From an uncultured Paracoccaceae bacterium (lineage in GTDB: Bacteria; Pseudomonadota; Alphaproteobacteria; Rhodobacterales; Rhodobacteraceae), in assembly GCA_937916485.1 (NCBI GenBank), contig CALFSV010000145.1, positions 1 through 55,236 on the forward strand: 55,236 bases of DNA, written 5' to 3'. The position numbers and the translations under genes were made by a program. The notes under the pieces are model-generated. The model was not told the DNA's origin and ran no database searches. It saw only the letters and a list, made by a program, of their open reading frames with translations. Position 1 is the stretch's first letter. Each line of letters starts with the position of its first letter. Of the stretch, positions 29,594 to 37,681 are shown piece after piece.

Positions 29594-29669
29594 ATACATC
29601 AGCCGTCCGCAGACGCCGGTCTTTTTGGCATCCTGATCCCAATGCAGGCGCTGCGCACCCAGCACGATA

Positions 29670-29685
29670 TGACAGAATTTCGTCA
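29670..29685. promoter_or_regulatory. Third operator-like copy
   Basis: TGACAGAATTTCGTCA matches the two operators upstream in its outer bases and AATT centre (imperfect palindrome). It lies about 90 bp from the pair and nearer to the LacI-type gene, so it might allow DNA looping or autoregulation. Confidence 0.45.
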
Positions 29686-29713
29686 CCAATGATGTCTATC
29701 CATGATGGGAAAT

Positions 29714-29753
29714 GACGGATTTCGGGGCGGAGGAACACTGCCAGAAATCCGTC
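29714..29753 (+). promoter_or_regulatory. 10-bp inverted repeat upstream of the LacI-type gene
   Basis: GACGGATTTC (29714-29723) and GAAATCCGTC (29744-29753) are perfect inverted copies 20 bp apart, 130 bp before the regulator start. The spacing is long for a terminator; it could be a second operator or a leader stem-loop. Confidence 0.4.
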
Positions 29754-29882
29754 CCACCGACAGGCTGCAAACCAAAGCGTGCCATAGGACCGCCGCCCGA
29801 CTGAGATGGTCCGGATACCCTGCTACGGGTTGCAGAGCGCGGCCTGTCAGCGCAGTCTGCCCCCAAAACTTGGGATGCGACA

Positions 29883-30881
29883 ATGGCGGTGACCTTGAAG
29901 GACGTGGCAGAGCGTGCGGGTGTGTCCCGATCCGCCGTGTCGCGCACCTTTACCGAAGGGGCCTCGGTCTCGGCCCGGACCCGGGAAAAGGTGGAGCGCG
30001 CCGCCCGCGAGTTGGGGTATAGCCCCAACGTTCTGGCCCGCAGCCTGACCACCCGTCAGACCCGGCTGATCGGGCTGGTGGCGAACAACTTTCGCAACCC
30101 GATCTTCCTTGAGATCTTTGACCTGTTTACCCGTGGCTTGCAGGATCGCGGCCTGCGCCCCCTGCTGGTCAACCTCAGCGATCAGACGGATCCCGCGGAT
30201 TCGGTTCGGCTGTTGCGGCAGTATTCAGTGGACGGGGCCATCGTCGCCTCCTCTACCCTGCCGCCTGCGTTTTCGCTGGCTTTTCATGCAGCGGGGGTGC
30301 CGGTCGTGCATGCTTTTGGCCGCCCCTCCACCACCACCGCCCTGCCCATCGCGGGCATAGACAATGTGGCATGCGGACGGTTGGCCGCCCGGACCCTTAT
30401 CGCCCGGGGTTACCGGCGGATCGGGTTTCTGGGCGGACCTGCCGGGGCCTCGACCACGCAGGACCGGCTTGCCGGGTTCCAGGCAGAATGCGCGGTCAGC
30501 GGCGGCGTCACGCTGACGGTGGACTATGCCGATACCTACAGCTTTGACGCGGGACGGCGCAAAATGGCCGACCTCATAGGCCAGCCCCTGCAAGAGGCCT
30601 ATTTCTGCGGCGACGACGTTCTGTCCATCGGGGCGATATCGGCCCTGCAAGAGGCAGGCATCGACGTGCCGGGCGATGTCGGACTGATCGGTTTGAACGA
30701 CATGGAAATGGCCGGCTGGCAGAACATCGGCCTGACTACGATCCGCCAGCCGATCCAGACCATCGTGGGGGCGGCCATCAACCAGATGGCGGCCCTGCTG
30801 GACGATCCGGAAAGCCCCCCAACCGTCCAGCTGTTCCCCTGCGAGATCATTGAGCGGGGAACGCTGCGCCCCCTGCCCTAG
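29883..30881 (+). CDS. LacI-family regulator of the iol operon
   Basis: 332 residues. The N-terminal LacI helix-turn-helix (TLKDVAERAGVSRSAVSRTF) and hinge helix (NVLARSLTTRQT) precede a periplasmic-binding-like sensor domain (about residues 60-332), ending NDMEMAGWQNIGLTTIRQP. Being divergent from the inositol operon with operator-like palindromes between, it is probably an iol repressor released by inositol or a pathway intermediate. Inositol operons elsewhere often use IolR of the DeoR or RpiR type, so a LacI-type regulator is a different solution. No other LacI gene is in the window. Confidence 0.92.
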   Translation: MAVTLKDVAERAGVSRSAVSRTFTEGASVSARTREKVERAARELGYSPNVLARSLTTRQTRLIGLVANNFRNPIFLEIFDLFTRGLQDRGLRPLLVNLSDQTDPADSVRLLRQYSVDGAIVASSTLPPAFSLAFHAAGVPVVHAFGRPSTTTALPIAGIDNVACGRLAARTLIARGYRRIGFLGGPAGASTTQDRLAGFQAECAVSGGVTLTVDYADTYSFDAGRRKMADLIGQPLQEAYFCGDDVLSIGAISALQEAGIDVPGDVGLIGLNDMEMAGWQNIGLTTIRQPIQTIVGAAINQMAALLDDPESPPTVQLFPCEIIERGTLRPLP

Positions 30882-31372
30882 GAGGCGCCCCCGGCATGGG
30901 TGTGCCGGGTGACGGCAGGACGGACGTGGGGGGGAAGGTTCCCCATCGGACCTGTAAGTCGACCGAGGGTGGCCCGCGGTGGCAATGGTTTCACGGATCG
31001 TCGCGTTTGTAGCCAAGGGTGGGGAGCCGAGCATTGCTACGTGGGGGACTGATGTCGGCAATGTGGCACCTTTCGGACGTTTGCCGAAGCGGTATCAACT
31101 GTTGTGACCGGCCCATTGCGGCCATTCACCCACCGATTGGCATGCTGCGATGCACCGCGTCTTTGCGGACTTTCGCCGCAACCGCAAAATCAGGTGATGG
31201 GCGAACTCATAGTTCGCGGGACGAAGCTGCCGTTCGGCTTCCTGAAGGCAACGACTGCTCAAGCCCAAACTGCCGACTGTTCACGCGTCACTGAACGCCG
31301 GGCGAGGGAACAAACCATGCTTTTGCTGCTTTTGGCACGCTTGCATCCAGTTGGTGCACCATCAACCATTCC
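30882..31372. other. Intergenic region with degenerate sequence
   Basis: 491 bp. Several short open frames exist but none has a Shine-Dalgarno, family resemblance or consistent codon use. It contains a perfect palindrome GCGAACT-CAT-AGTTCGC (31201-31217). The stretch from about 31140 reads like a worn remnant of former coding DNA at the edge of the AT-richer insert that follows. Confidence 0.45.
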
Positions 31373-31855
31373 TCACGTAGCGATTTGAGCATCCCTCATT
31401 GACCTTTCCAACTGCTCCAATCTTGGAATCATCAATTGTATCTCAGATAACGCAGCCTTCCAGTGATCCTGATTGTCCGTAGGATTCGTGATTTCGTTGA
31501 ACTCTTTATCAAGCACCGTAGCCGACTTATTTATTTTTCTCTGCATGGCCGCTTCAATATCCAGTGGCGCTCTTGTCCGAAGGCAATCAATGGTCCCGTT
31601 TAGTTTTGCAAGATCATCTGGCTGATTTCTACCAATTCTCCGGTCGTCCGGTATACCCGCGACCCAAGGGGCGACCGCCTCTTTGGCCACTTCCATCATC
31701 ACAATTAAATTTCTAAGGCGCTTCAGGTCCTCATCGGCATTGCGTTTCTTGAGAGTGTCTTGGATAGCTTTCTTTGCGTCGTCTGCTTTCCAGTAGGCAG
31801 CGCCAGAAATCGCCAATCCGAGAATGGTGAGCGCGAGCGAAATAACGTCCATCAT
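31373..31855 (-). CDS. Membrane-anchored protein of unknown function
   Basis: 160 residues. One N-terminal membrane segment (VISLALTILGLAISGAAYW) is followed by a charged, largely helical soluble part starting KADDAKKAIQDTLKKRNA, probably coiled-coil in places. No family is recognised. It starts 9 bp after the YfbU-family gene, with AAGG upstream, so the two form a unit. Base composition is clearly more A/T-rich than the flanking genes and codons such as ATA, AGA and TTA-type appear, which suggests horizontal acquisition. Confidence 0.7.
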   Translation of the reverse strand: MMDVISLALTILGLAISGAAYWKADDAKKAIQDTLKKRNADEDLKRLRNLIVMMEVAKEAVAPWVAGIPDDRRIGRNQPDDLAKLNGTIDCLRTRAPLDIEAAMQRKINKSATVLDKEFNEITNPTDNQDHWKAALSEIQLMIPRLEQLERSMRDAQIAT

Positions 31856-31864
31856 TCTGCCGCC

Positions 31865-32404
31865 TTACTTGCGGTTTTCTGGATTGTCAGCAGCTGCGAG
31901 AACCTTCATCAGATCCTCTTTTCTCATTGGAAAGCGATGCTCATAACCAATCTTGCGCCATTCAGTGAGCATCTTCCCGTAAATCTGCCGTGTCGGCATA
32001 TGAGAGTTGAAGTAAATCTCTTCTTTAAGTGGGAGATGGGTAAATCTTCCAAGTCGCTCTATCGTGAAAGCGGCAAATCCCATGAACTTGGACTCGTTGT
32101 TTCCGTCATATCCCCTGAAGCGCGTAAAATGTTCATTGTGCAGCTCTTCCAGACCCAGATCTTGGATTGTTCGATCAATGGACAAGAACATGTCCATTGA
32201 TTCCCAAACTTCTTTCGACTCGTCGGGTGTCATGGCATCGTCACCGTCCAAGATGTGGTCCATGCCCATTTCGTAAATGAAGGAATACCCTTGTTCGATA
32301 GCTTCACGTTGAACCGCGAACTCATCCGCTTCGGTGGGATAGAGCGTCTCCAAAATCCTTAGCTGGTTTGAAAGAAAATATCGCTCCAGCTTGCTCAGTT
32401 CCAT
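31865..32404 (-). CDS. YfbU-family protein
   Basis: 179 residues. The N-terminus (ELSKLERYFLSNQLRILE), the RYF/SNQ pattern, and the C-terminal GRFTHLPLKEEIYFNSHMP and LTEWRKIGYEHRFPM align by eye with E. coli YfbU (UPF0304), which is 164 residues. The biochemical function of the family is unknown. The ATG at 32404 is chosen because family similarity begins there. It is co-transcribed with the membrane-anchored gene downstream and shares its A/T-rich composition, so the pair looks like an acquired module. Confidence 0.8.
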   Translation of the reverse strand: MELSKLERYFLSNQLRILETLYPTEADEFAVQREAIEQGYSFIYEMGMDHILDGDDAMTPDESKEVWESMDMFLSIDRTIQDLGLEELHNEHFTRFRGYDGNNESKFMGFAAFTIERLGRFTHLPLKEEIYFNSHMPTRQIYGKMLTEWRKIGYEHRFPMRKEDLMKVLAAADNPENRK

Positions 32405-32740
32405 GTAGCTCGTCTTTCGTTTTAATTTGGCCGCCAACAACTCTGACTTCACCACAACTGGAGTGATTTGAAAAGGATGCCCATGGCTGCCGTTCCTGCA
32501 TTGAGCAGCGTGAGGCAAAATGGCCTCTGAGCCGCCATCGGATGCGGTGTAGCAGCTGCTCAATCTTGGCTTCTGTTGGCAACAAGAGCGGCCCAAAACT
32601 GCCGTTCAGAATCGCAGTATGCTGCACCGCCGCAAAGTTTAGCAGCAAGGGAGATTCTGACCGAATAGGTGGCGATCCTAGACCAAAGACTTGATGACGT
32701 CTCAGTTTGCCTGCTTCCGGGTGCCGTCACATGTGCCCAG
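32405..32740. other. Gene-free gap between the YfbU module and the exporter operon
   Basis: 336 bp. Open frames here are short and overlapping on both strands with no ribosome sites. The text around 32560-32640 looks like decayed coding sequence. It must contain the promoter of the YfbU gene; I could not pick one out. No terminator hairpin with a T run was found for the exporter operon, which ends at 32741. Confidence 0.4.
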
Positions 32741-33448
32741 TTATGCCGTAGGGGTGCGATGGGCCTGAACGACCTCGACGATCCGACCATCCTCAAGCGT
32801 CACCACGCGGTCCGCCAGATCGAGAATGCGCGGGTCGTGGGTAACCATGACGGTTGTGGTGCCGCGGGAGCGGCCGAGGTCCTTGAACAGGCGCACCGCC
32901 GCCATGCCACTGACCTTGTCGAGCGCTGCCGTCGGCTCGTCGGCGAAGATGATGTCGGGGTTCGAAACGAGGGCCCGTGCGATGGCCACGCGCTGTTTCT
33001 GCCCGCCAGACAAGTTGCCGGGAAGGTAGTCCAGTCGCTCGCCCAACCCCAGAAGGCCCAGAAGGTGATCCGCCGCACTGACGTGCCTTGTCGGATCGCC
33101 CCGGCCGTGAACCTGCAAACCCATCATCACGTTCTGCCGCGCCGTCAGGCTGTCATGCAGGTTGTGCGCCTGGAAGATGAATCCCAGGCGCCGACGCATG
33201 TCGATCCGACTGATTTCGTTGGCTGCAAACAACTCCTGATCCAGCAGCCTCACACTGCCGGCATGGACCTCGCGCAGACATCCCATGATGGTCAGCAGCG
33301 TGGTCTTGCCCGAACCCGACGGCCCCATGAGGATGGTCAGCGATCCGCGGTCGACCTCGAGGTTCACATCGAACAGGGCCTGCTTGCGGGCTTCGCCTTC
33401 ACCGAAGAAATGGTCGAGACCGCTGACCGAAATGGCGATTTCTTTCAT
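32741..33448 (-). CDS. devA: DevA-type ABC transporter ATPase
   Basis: 235 residues of the MacB/LolD/DevA class. Walker A is GPSGSGKTTLLTIMG (about residue 40), the Q loop follows in FIFQAHNLHDSL, the signature is LSGGQKQRVAIARAL and Walker B is IIFADEPTAALD. Together with the DevC-type permease and HlyD-type adaptor just upstream, it makes a complete DevBCA exporter, which in cyanobacteria exports envelope glycolipids through TolC. It is the last gene of the leftward EF-hand/exporter operon, 7 bp after the permease gene. Confidence 0.9.
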   Translation of the reverse strand: MKEIAISVSGLDHFFGEGEARKQALFDVNLEVDRGSLTILMGPSGSGKTTLLTIMGCLREVHAGSVRLLDQELFAANEISRIDMRRRLGFIFQAHNLHDSLTARQNVMMGLQVHGRGDPTRHVSAADHLLGLLGLGERLDYLPGNLSGGQKQRVAIARALVSNPDIIFADEPTAALDKVSGMAAVRLFKDLGRSRGTTTVMVTHDPRILDLADRVVTLEDGRIVEVVQAHRTPTA

Positions 33449-33455
33449 TGGGGCC

Positions 33456-34634
33456 TCAGAACAGGTCGGCCGGCTCGGCGGCGGCGAGTTTGCGCATCGC
33501 GAGGATGCCGGACAAGGCGCAGGCGAGGATCGTCCCGATGAAGACCAGGGCGGCGCGCTCGGGCGTCATGAAGATCGGGATGTTCGTCAGGTAGGCCAGC
33601 GACTGGTAGAACAGCTGTGAGAACGCCAGCCCGGGCCAGAAGCCGATGGCGGCGAGGATGATCGCCTCTTCCAGGATGACGCCGACGAAAAAGCCCTGTC
33701 GGAAGCCCATGGCCTTGAAGGTCGCGTATTCGCGGATGTGATCGGCGACATCGGCCGACAGCACCTGGTAGGCAATCACGATACCCACAACCATCCCGAT
33801 CGCCACGCCGAAGGCGAAGATCAGACCGGTAGGACGTTCGGTCATCTGGTAGCGGACCTCCTGTTCCATCGCCTGTGCGACGGTGCGGATACGGACCGTA
33901 TCCGGCGGATAGATCTGCGTCAGCTCGTCGGCGACCCGGTCGGGATCGGCGCCGGGGGAGAGCGCCAGCAGGATATGGCTGGGTGTTGCGGATGTGCGCT
34001 GCGGAAACAGGTGAAAGAAGGTCTGATCCGAGACGAGGAACACCCCGTCGCCGCCGAACCCGCCACCGATCGACACCGTACCGACAGCACCGAGCTGGCG
34101 GTTCTGCATTTCGAAGGGCACCGGCACCGCGGGATAGGCCGCGGCGAAGCTGCGCATGTCGACAAAGCGGGTCATCGTGTCAACGAGCGCCGTGTCCGAC
34201 AGGGACAGGCTAACAAGCGGTGCTGCGAGCGCATCGTGGAAGAATGGCCCGGCGTCCGGCGCGAGACCGAAGAATTGGATGGAGGACGAGGCGTCCTGCC
34301 CCGAAAGCCAGGTCGAGCGGCCGAGATAGATTGGCGTGCCGCCCGTCACGTCGAGATGCACAAGCGCCTGGAACAGCCTCTGCCGCGGAAGCGTCGAGGC
34401 ATCGGACAGCGTTTCAGATTCGGCGGGCGACATGATCAGGAGATCGGGCTGAAACAGCCGATAGGGTATCTCCACCGATTCCGCCATGGATCCGGCGAGC
34501 CCCAGCTGCACGAAGACAAGCACGTTGGCGAAGGCCACACCGGCCAGCGCGGCCATGAGCCGGCCCGGATTGTGCGTGAGTTGCAGATATCCGATCGGCA
34601 ACCGACCGAGAAGGCGTGAGAGAAATGCCGTCAT
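33456..34634 (-). CDS. devC: DevC-type (FtsX-like) ABC permease
   Basis: 392 residues with four membrane segments and a large periplasmic domain between the first and second (about residues 50-265). The end of the domain and the next helices, MVVGIVIAYQVLSADVADH followed by IREYATFKAMGFRQG, are hallmarks of the DevC branch of FtsX/MacB permeases. It is an inner-membrane component that works mechanically with the periplasmic adaptor rather than forming a channel. It overlaps the adaptor gene by 4 bp. Confidence 0.9.
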   Translation of the reverse strand: MTAFLSRLLGRLPIGYLQLTHNPGRLMAALAGVAFANVLVFVQLGLAGSMAESVEIPYRLFQPDLLIMSPAESETLSDASTLPRQRLFQALVHLDVTGGTPIYLGRSTWLSGQDASSSIQFFGLAPDAGPFFHDALAAPLVSLSLSDTALVDTMTRFVDMRSFAAAYPAVPVPFEMQNRQLGAVGTVSIGGGFGGDGVFLVSDQTFFHLFPQRTSATPSHILLALSPGADPDRVADELTQIYPPDTVRIRTVAQAMEQEVRYQMTERPTGLIFAFGVAIGMVVGIVIAYQVLSADVADHIREYATFKAMGFRQGFFVGVILEEAIILAAIGFWPGLAFSQLFYQSLAYLTNIPIFMTPERAALVFIGTILACALSGILAMRKLAAAEPADLF

Positions 34635-35890
34635 TGCCCGGCACCTTCTTCGGGCGTGCTCGCCGCGACCGCGATCCGGGCAACGACCTCGAGGTTGACG
34701 TAAGCCGCAGCGCGGGCGCTCGACGCCTCATCCAGGGTCACCGTGACCGTAAGCACGCGTGCATCGGTGTTCGCGGCCGGATCGTCGGCGGTGACGCTTT
34801 GCCGTCCGACCAGCGTGCTGATGCGCGAGACCGTTCCGGTGAGAGGGTCATCGCCAAGTACGCCGGAAACCAACGATACGGGCTGACCGACCGCGACGCG
34901 GGGCACCATCGTCTGGAACACCTCGAGTTCAGCCTCCATCCGCGCCGTGTCGCCCATCCGCAGAAGCCCGTCTGCGGGCGGCCGTTCTCCCGCGCGTGCG
35001 CCCACCTCGATGATCGTGCCGCTCCGAGGTGCGAGCACCCGAGCCCGGTTGAGATCGCGTCGCGCCTGTTCGACGGCGGCTTCGGCTGCGGCGAGATCGG
35101 CCATCGCCACGGCGATGTCCACCTGCTGGCCGTCTGGCCCGGGCTGATACCGCGTCAGCGAGGCCACCAGCCGGTCAAGATCAGCGCGGGCGGCGTCGAC
35201 GGCCCGCTCTGCATCTTCGCGGATCGCCTGCGTCGTCGCTCCCCGGTCGAAGAGGCTGCTCGCCCGCGCCAATTCACGCATCGCAGCCGCGAGCGTGGTC
35301 TCTGCACCCCGGCTCTGCGCGCGCAGCTCGGCTTCCGTCGCCTCGACCTGAACCCGCACTTGCGCCAGGGCCGCGCGCCGGATCGCCAGCGTGCTTTCGG
35401 CACTGGTCAGGGCCGCCTCGTACAGCACGAGACTATCGAGCACGGCCAAAACTGCGCCTTCGGCTACAATGTCACCCTCGTCGACCAGGATTCGCTCGAT
35501 GCGCGCGTCGCCGGCCCCCTGCGGCAGCGCGACCGAGACGATACCCCTGGCCGGTTGTAGGCGGCCGAGGGCGACGACATCCCCCATGGCCATCGCGGCG
35601 ACCCGTTCGGCGGACGGCACCCGGTCGACAGGCAACGCGATCGGCTGCCGAGCGCCGGCGCCGGGCTCGAGCATGGTCCAGTCGAAGACGGCGCGCAGGG
35701 CGGGCCCTTGGAAATAGAGACCAAGGACACCGCCAATCAGCAGGAGAAGCAGCACGAACGCGGTCCGCAGCGACCAACTCGCTCGCCCTATGCCGGATTG
35801 CTTTGACGACGACTGGACCTTGCCGTTGTCGAGCAGCGGCAAGGCCTTGGGTGGAGCCGTTTCTTCGGCATGTTGATCGCTTGGTGTCAT
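34631..35890 (-). CDS. HlyD/DevB-type membrane-fusion protein
   Basis: 419 residues. A cytoplasmic tail of about 45 residues precedes one membrane helix (TAFVLLLLLIGGVLGLYF). A lipoyl-like half (VSVALPQGAGDARIERILVDEGD) comes next, then a long alpha-hairpin coiled coil (about residues 160-290, rich in Ala, Arg and Glu), the second lipoyl half (RVLAPRSGTIIEVGARAGE), and a beta-barrel domain. This is the adaptor that would link the DevCA pump to a TolC-type outer-membrane channel; no TolC gene is in the window. The ATG at 35890 overlaps the preceding small EF-hand-like gene by 4 bp. Confidence 0.88.
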   Translation of the reverse strand: MTPSDQHAEETAPPKALPLLDNGKVQSSSKQSGIGRASWSLRTAFVLLLLLIGGVLGLYFQGPALRAVFDWTMLEPGAGARQPIALPVDRVPSAERVAAMAMGDVVALGRLQPARGIVSVALPQGAGDARIERILVDEGDIVAEGAVLAVLDSLVLYEAALTSAESTLAIRRAALAQVRVQVEATEAELRAQSRGAETTLAAAMRELARASSLFDRGATTQAIREDAERAVDAARADLDRLVASLTRYQPGPDGQQVDIAVAMADLAAAEAAVEQARRDLNRARVLAPRSGTIIEVGARAGERPPADGLLRMGDTARMEAELEVFQTMVPRVAVGQPVSLVSGVLGDDPLTGTVSRISTLVGRQSVTADDPAANTDARVLTVTVTLDEASSARAAAYVNLEVVARIAVAASTPEEGAGQ

Positions 35891-36153
35891 GGTGCCCGTT
35901 TTTTCATCTCGTGCTTTGTCAGCAGGCCGTTTCGGTCTGCGTCGATCTGGTTGAAGGCCGTGGCCTGGCGGCCGTAGCTGAGGTCCTGCGCCGCTCTGCC
36001 GACAGTGTCTTGTGGGTCTAACTGCAAAATCGTGTCGCACCCGTCGCGCCCGAGCGGGGAGTCGCCATTCGCATCCGTCTGGGCAAGGTCTTCAGCCATT
36101 TTCCGCCTGTCTGAATCGGAGATGGACTGGGCCTTTGCACCTGCCGGTGGCAC
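35887..36153 (-). CDS. Small EF-hand-like protein without signal peptide
   Basis: 88 residues. The second loop DADRNGLLTKHE has all EF-hand ligand positions. The first loop, DANGDSPLGRDG, lacks the final Glu and the central Gly, so it probably does not bind Ca2+. It is paralogous to the 107-residue protein at 36590-36913: the patterns QTDANGD/QADTNND and AFNQIDADRNG/AFNRLDRNSDG align. Unlike that protein it has no signal peptide. The start is a GTG at 36153 with AGG 7 bp upstream, overlapping no upstream gene. Either it acts in the cytoplasm or its 5' end has been lost. Confidence 0.68.
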   Translation of the reverse strand: MPPAGAKAQSISDSDRRKMAEDLAQTDANGDSPLGRDGCDTILQLDPQDTVGRAAQDLSYGRQATAFNQIDADRNGLLTKHEMKKRAP

Positions 36154-36160
36154 GGATGAC

Positions 36161-36520
36161 CTAAATGGGAGACGTGGACCCTGCTTTCTCTCGCAAGCGA
36201 CCCAAACGGTAAATGAGCCAGAGACTTAGCGCCATGAATGCGAAGAGCGGCGTTCGGTTTACACCAGTAACCGGGTTCTCAAGCCCGAAAAGGGCGACGA
36301 AGAGCAGGTTTAGGACCAGGTAGCCAATTGCCCCTCCCCAAATTGCCGTGCGCCGGGACCGGGTGAGAAACACGCCCAGACAGCCCCCGATAACAAGCAC
36401 GACGTTCGACATGACCCGCAGCGTTTCCACTTCGTTTATCGCGATGTGCAGTCCTGCATCAACGACTTGAACAGCGATAACCGCTCCAAGAACGACCAGC
36501 ATTCTACTGTGCAAATTCAT
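36161..36520 (-). CDS. Small four-helix membrane protein
   Basis: 119 residues with four hydrophobic segments (about residues 7-29, 37-52, 60-80 and 88-104) and a basic C-terminal tail (RLGRLREKAG). AAAGGGAAAC precedes the ATG. No family is recognised. It lies between two EF-hand genes in the same operon, so it might pass a signal across the membrane or assist the DevBCA pump. Confidence 0.7.
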   Translation of the reverse strand: MNLHSRMLVVLGAVIAVQVVDAGLHIAINEVETLRVMSNVVLVIGGCLGVFLTRSRRTAIWGGAIGYLVLNLLFVALFGLENPVTGVNRTPLFAFMALSLWLIYRLGRLREKAGSTSPI

Positions 36521-36589
36521 TTGTTTCCCTTTTCCTTCCTGAACGATTGCTTGTCGAAGAACAGGCAGCGACTAGGTTGCGTGCGATAC

Positions 36590-36913
36590 TCAGCCCCGCG
36601 CCTGTGCAAGGTCCTGGATTTCCTCTCGCGACACAGCCCCGTCGCTGTTCCTGTCGAGGCGATTGAAGGCCTGCGCATAGGCTCCTGTGCGCACAACCAT
36701 GGCCGCTTGGCCCAGATTGTCGGCCGCATTGAGCTTGATCAGAAGGTCGAATTCGCTTCGATACAGCATCCCGTCGTTATTGGTGTCTGCCTGAAGAAAG
36801 TTCTCGATTATCGCCTGCTGTTCTGCGCCCGTCATGCTTTGCGCATGGGCCGCAGAGACGGAACCGGCAGCAATGATGGCAACGGTCACCAGGGTCTGGG
36901 ACGTCGTTTTCAT
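36590..36913 (-). CDS. Secreted EF-hand protein (two loops)
   Basis: 107 residues with a clear Sec signal peptide (LVTVAIIAAGSVSAAHAQ, cleavage probably after AHA). The mature part holds two canonical EF-hand loops, DTNNDGMLYRSE and DRNSDGAVSREE, separated by about 35 residues, so it should bind two Ca2+ in the periplasm or outside. The ATG at 36913 has AAGGAAAC upstream. It is the third gene of the leftward operon. Confidence 0.88.
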   Translation of the reverse strand: MKTTSQTLVTVAIIAAGSVSAAHAQSMTGAEQQAIIENFLQADTNNDGMLYRSEFDLLIKLNAADNLGQAAMVVRTGAYAQAFNRLDRNSDGAVSREEIQDLAQARG

Positions 36914-36979
36914 CAAGTTTCCTTTTCGGTGGTTGGTATGTGAGATGGGGTCCGACGGCCGGCCCCGTGCCGCCTTGGA

Positions 36980-37612
36980 TCAGCGGCAGTCGACAACCGC
37001 TCCTGTTGAATCGACGCAGGTCACTGCGCGTGAACCGCCAGAGCCGAACGCCCAGTTGCCGTTCACGTTCGCTGACTGACCGTCGTTGCCCGAATAGGCC
37101 GCGTCGTGGGTGTAGGTGCCCTCGTTGAGCGACGAGTCACCGCTAAAGGCGCCACGCTGGCCCGACGCATCGGTCGACCGCGTGCCGGTCAAATTGCCAT
37201 CCGCGTCCCGCTCCAAGGCGCGGCTGCCACTGAAGACGCCGTTGTCCCCGATGAACCCTGCGCCGGATTGACCAGAGAAAGGCCCGTCCGAATTCCAGCT
37301 TGCCGCGCCGCCGCGGCACCCGCTTGCGCTCTGCCCAGCGACGCAACCGCCGCGTCTTGCGATACCGTTCCCCTGACCGTCACCGGAAAAGCCAACGCGC
37401 CGCGCAGCGCCTGCGCCTTCGCCGTTGGACACAAAGGCGCGGGTCCGCGCCGTGGCGCCATCCTCGCTGACTGCGACGCCGCGGCGCAGTTCCAATGTCT
37501 GCGCCTCTGCCGGGATGGCGCTGACGCTCAGGGTGAGTATGGTCCCGCAGACAATTGCCAGCACCGAGATTGTCGGGAACGCGCTCCATCGGCCAGTGAA
37601 ATTGTGGGTCAT
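36980..37612 (-). CDS. Secreted Gly/Ser/Asn-rich protein
   Basis: 210 residues. Signal peptide at about residues 10-38, ending SVSAIPAEAQ. The mature part is low in hydrophobics and rich in Gly, Ser, Asn and Asp, with recurring FSG-type units (GFSGDGQG, GPFSGQSG, GVFSGSR, GAFSGDSS, AYSGNDG). Two pairs of cysteines lie in GGCVAGQSASGCRGG and at the C-terminus (TCVDSTGAVVDC), suggesting disulfides. I recognise no family. The composition resembles extracellular, possibly Ca2+-dependent or surface-associated repeats. Being operon partner of EF-hand proteins and an exporter, it may be the exported or scaffolded product. Confidence 0.78.
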   Translation of the reverse strand: MTHNFTGRWSAFPTISVLAIVCGTILTLSVSAIPAEAQTLELRRGVAVSEDGATARTRAFVSNGEGAGAARRVGFSGDGQGNGIARRGGCVAGQSASGCRGGAASWNSDGPFSGQSGAGFIGDNGVFSGSRALERDADGNLTGTRSTDASGQRGAFSGDSSLNEGTYTHDAAYSGNDGQSANVNGNWAFGSGGSRAVTCVDSTGAVVDCR

Positions 37613-37681
37613 GTCTGTGATCTTTATGTTGGTGTTGGTGGTGGTGTTTATGCTGTGCCCGAGACTGCATTGCGGGCAGCG

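Larger units (their letters stand above)
29351..29882. other. Divergent control region between the iol operon and the LacI-type gene
   Basis: 532 bp with no gene. It holds three operator-like palindromes and a 10-bp inverted repeat (listed separately). A perfect hairpin GGACCGC-GT-GCGGTCC at 29390-29405 lies in the presumed leader of the SDR gene. The operators sit about 200 bp from the SDR start, so the operon has a long leader or an unseen promoter between. Confidence 0.7.

Noticed and set aside
30225..31061. 278-codon minus-strand frame over the LacI-type gene
   Set aside because: Antisense shadow; only its first 60 codons lie in intergenic DNA and they lack a ribosome site.
31019..31388. 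Small plus-strand frames in the gap before the YfbU module
   Set aside because: They overlap one another in different frames, have no ribosome sites and odd composition; treated as decayed DNA.
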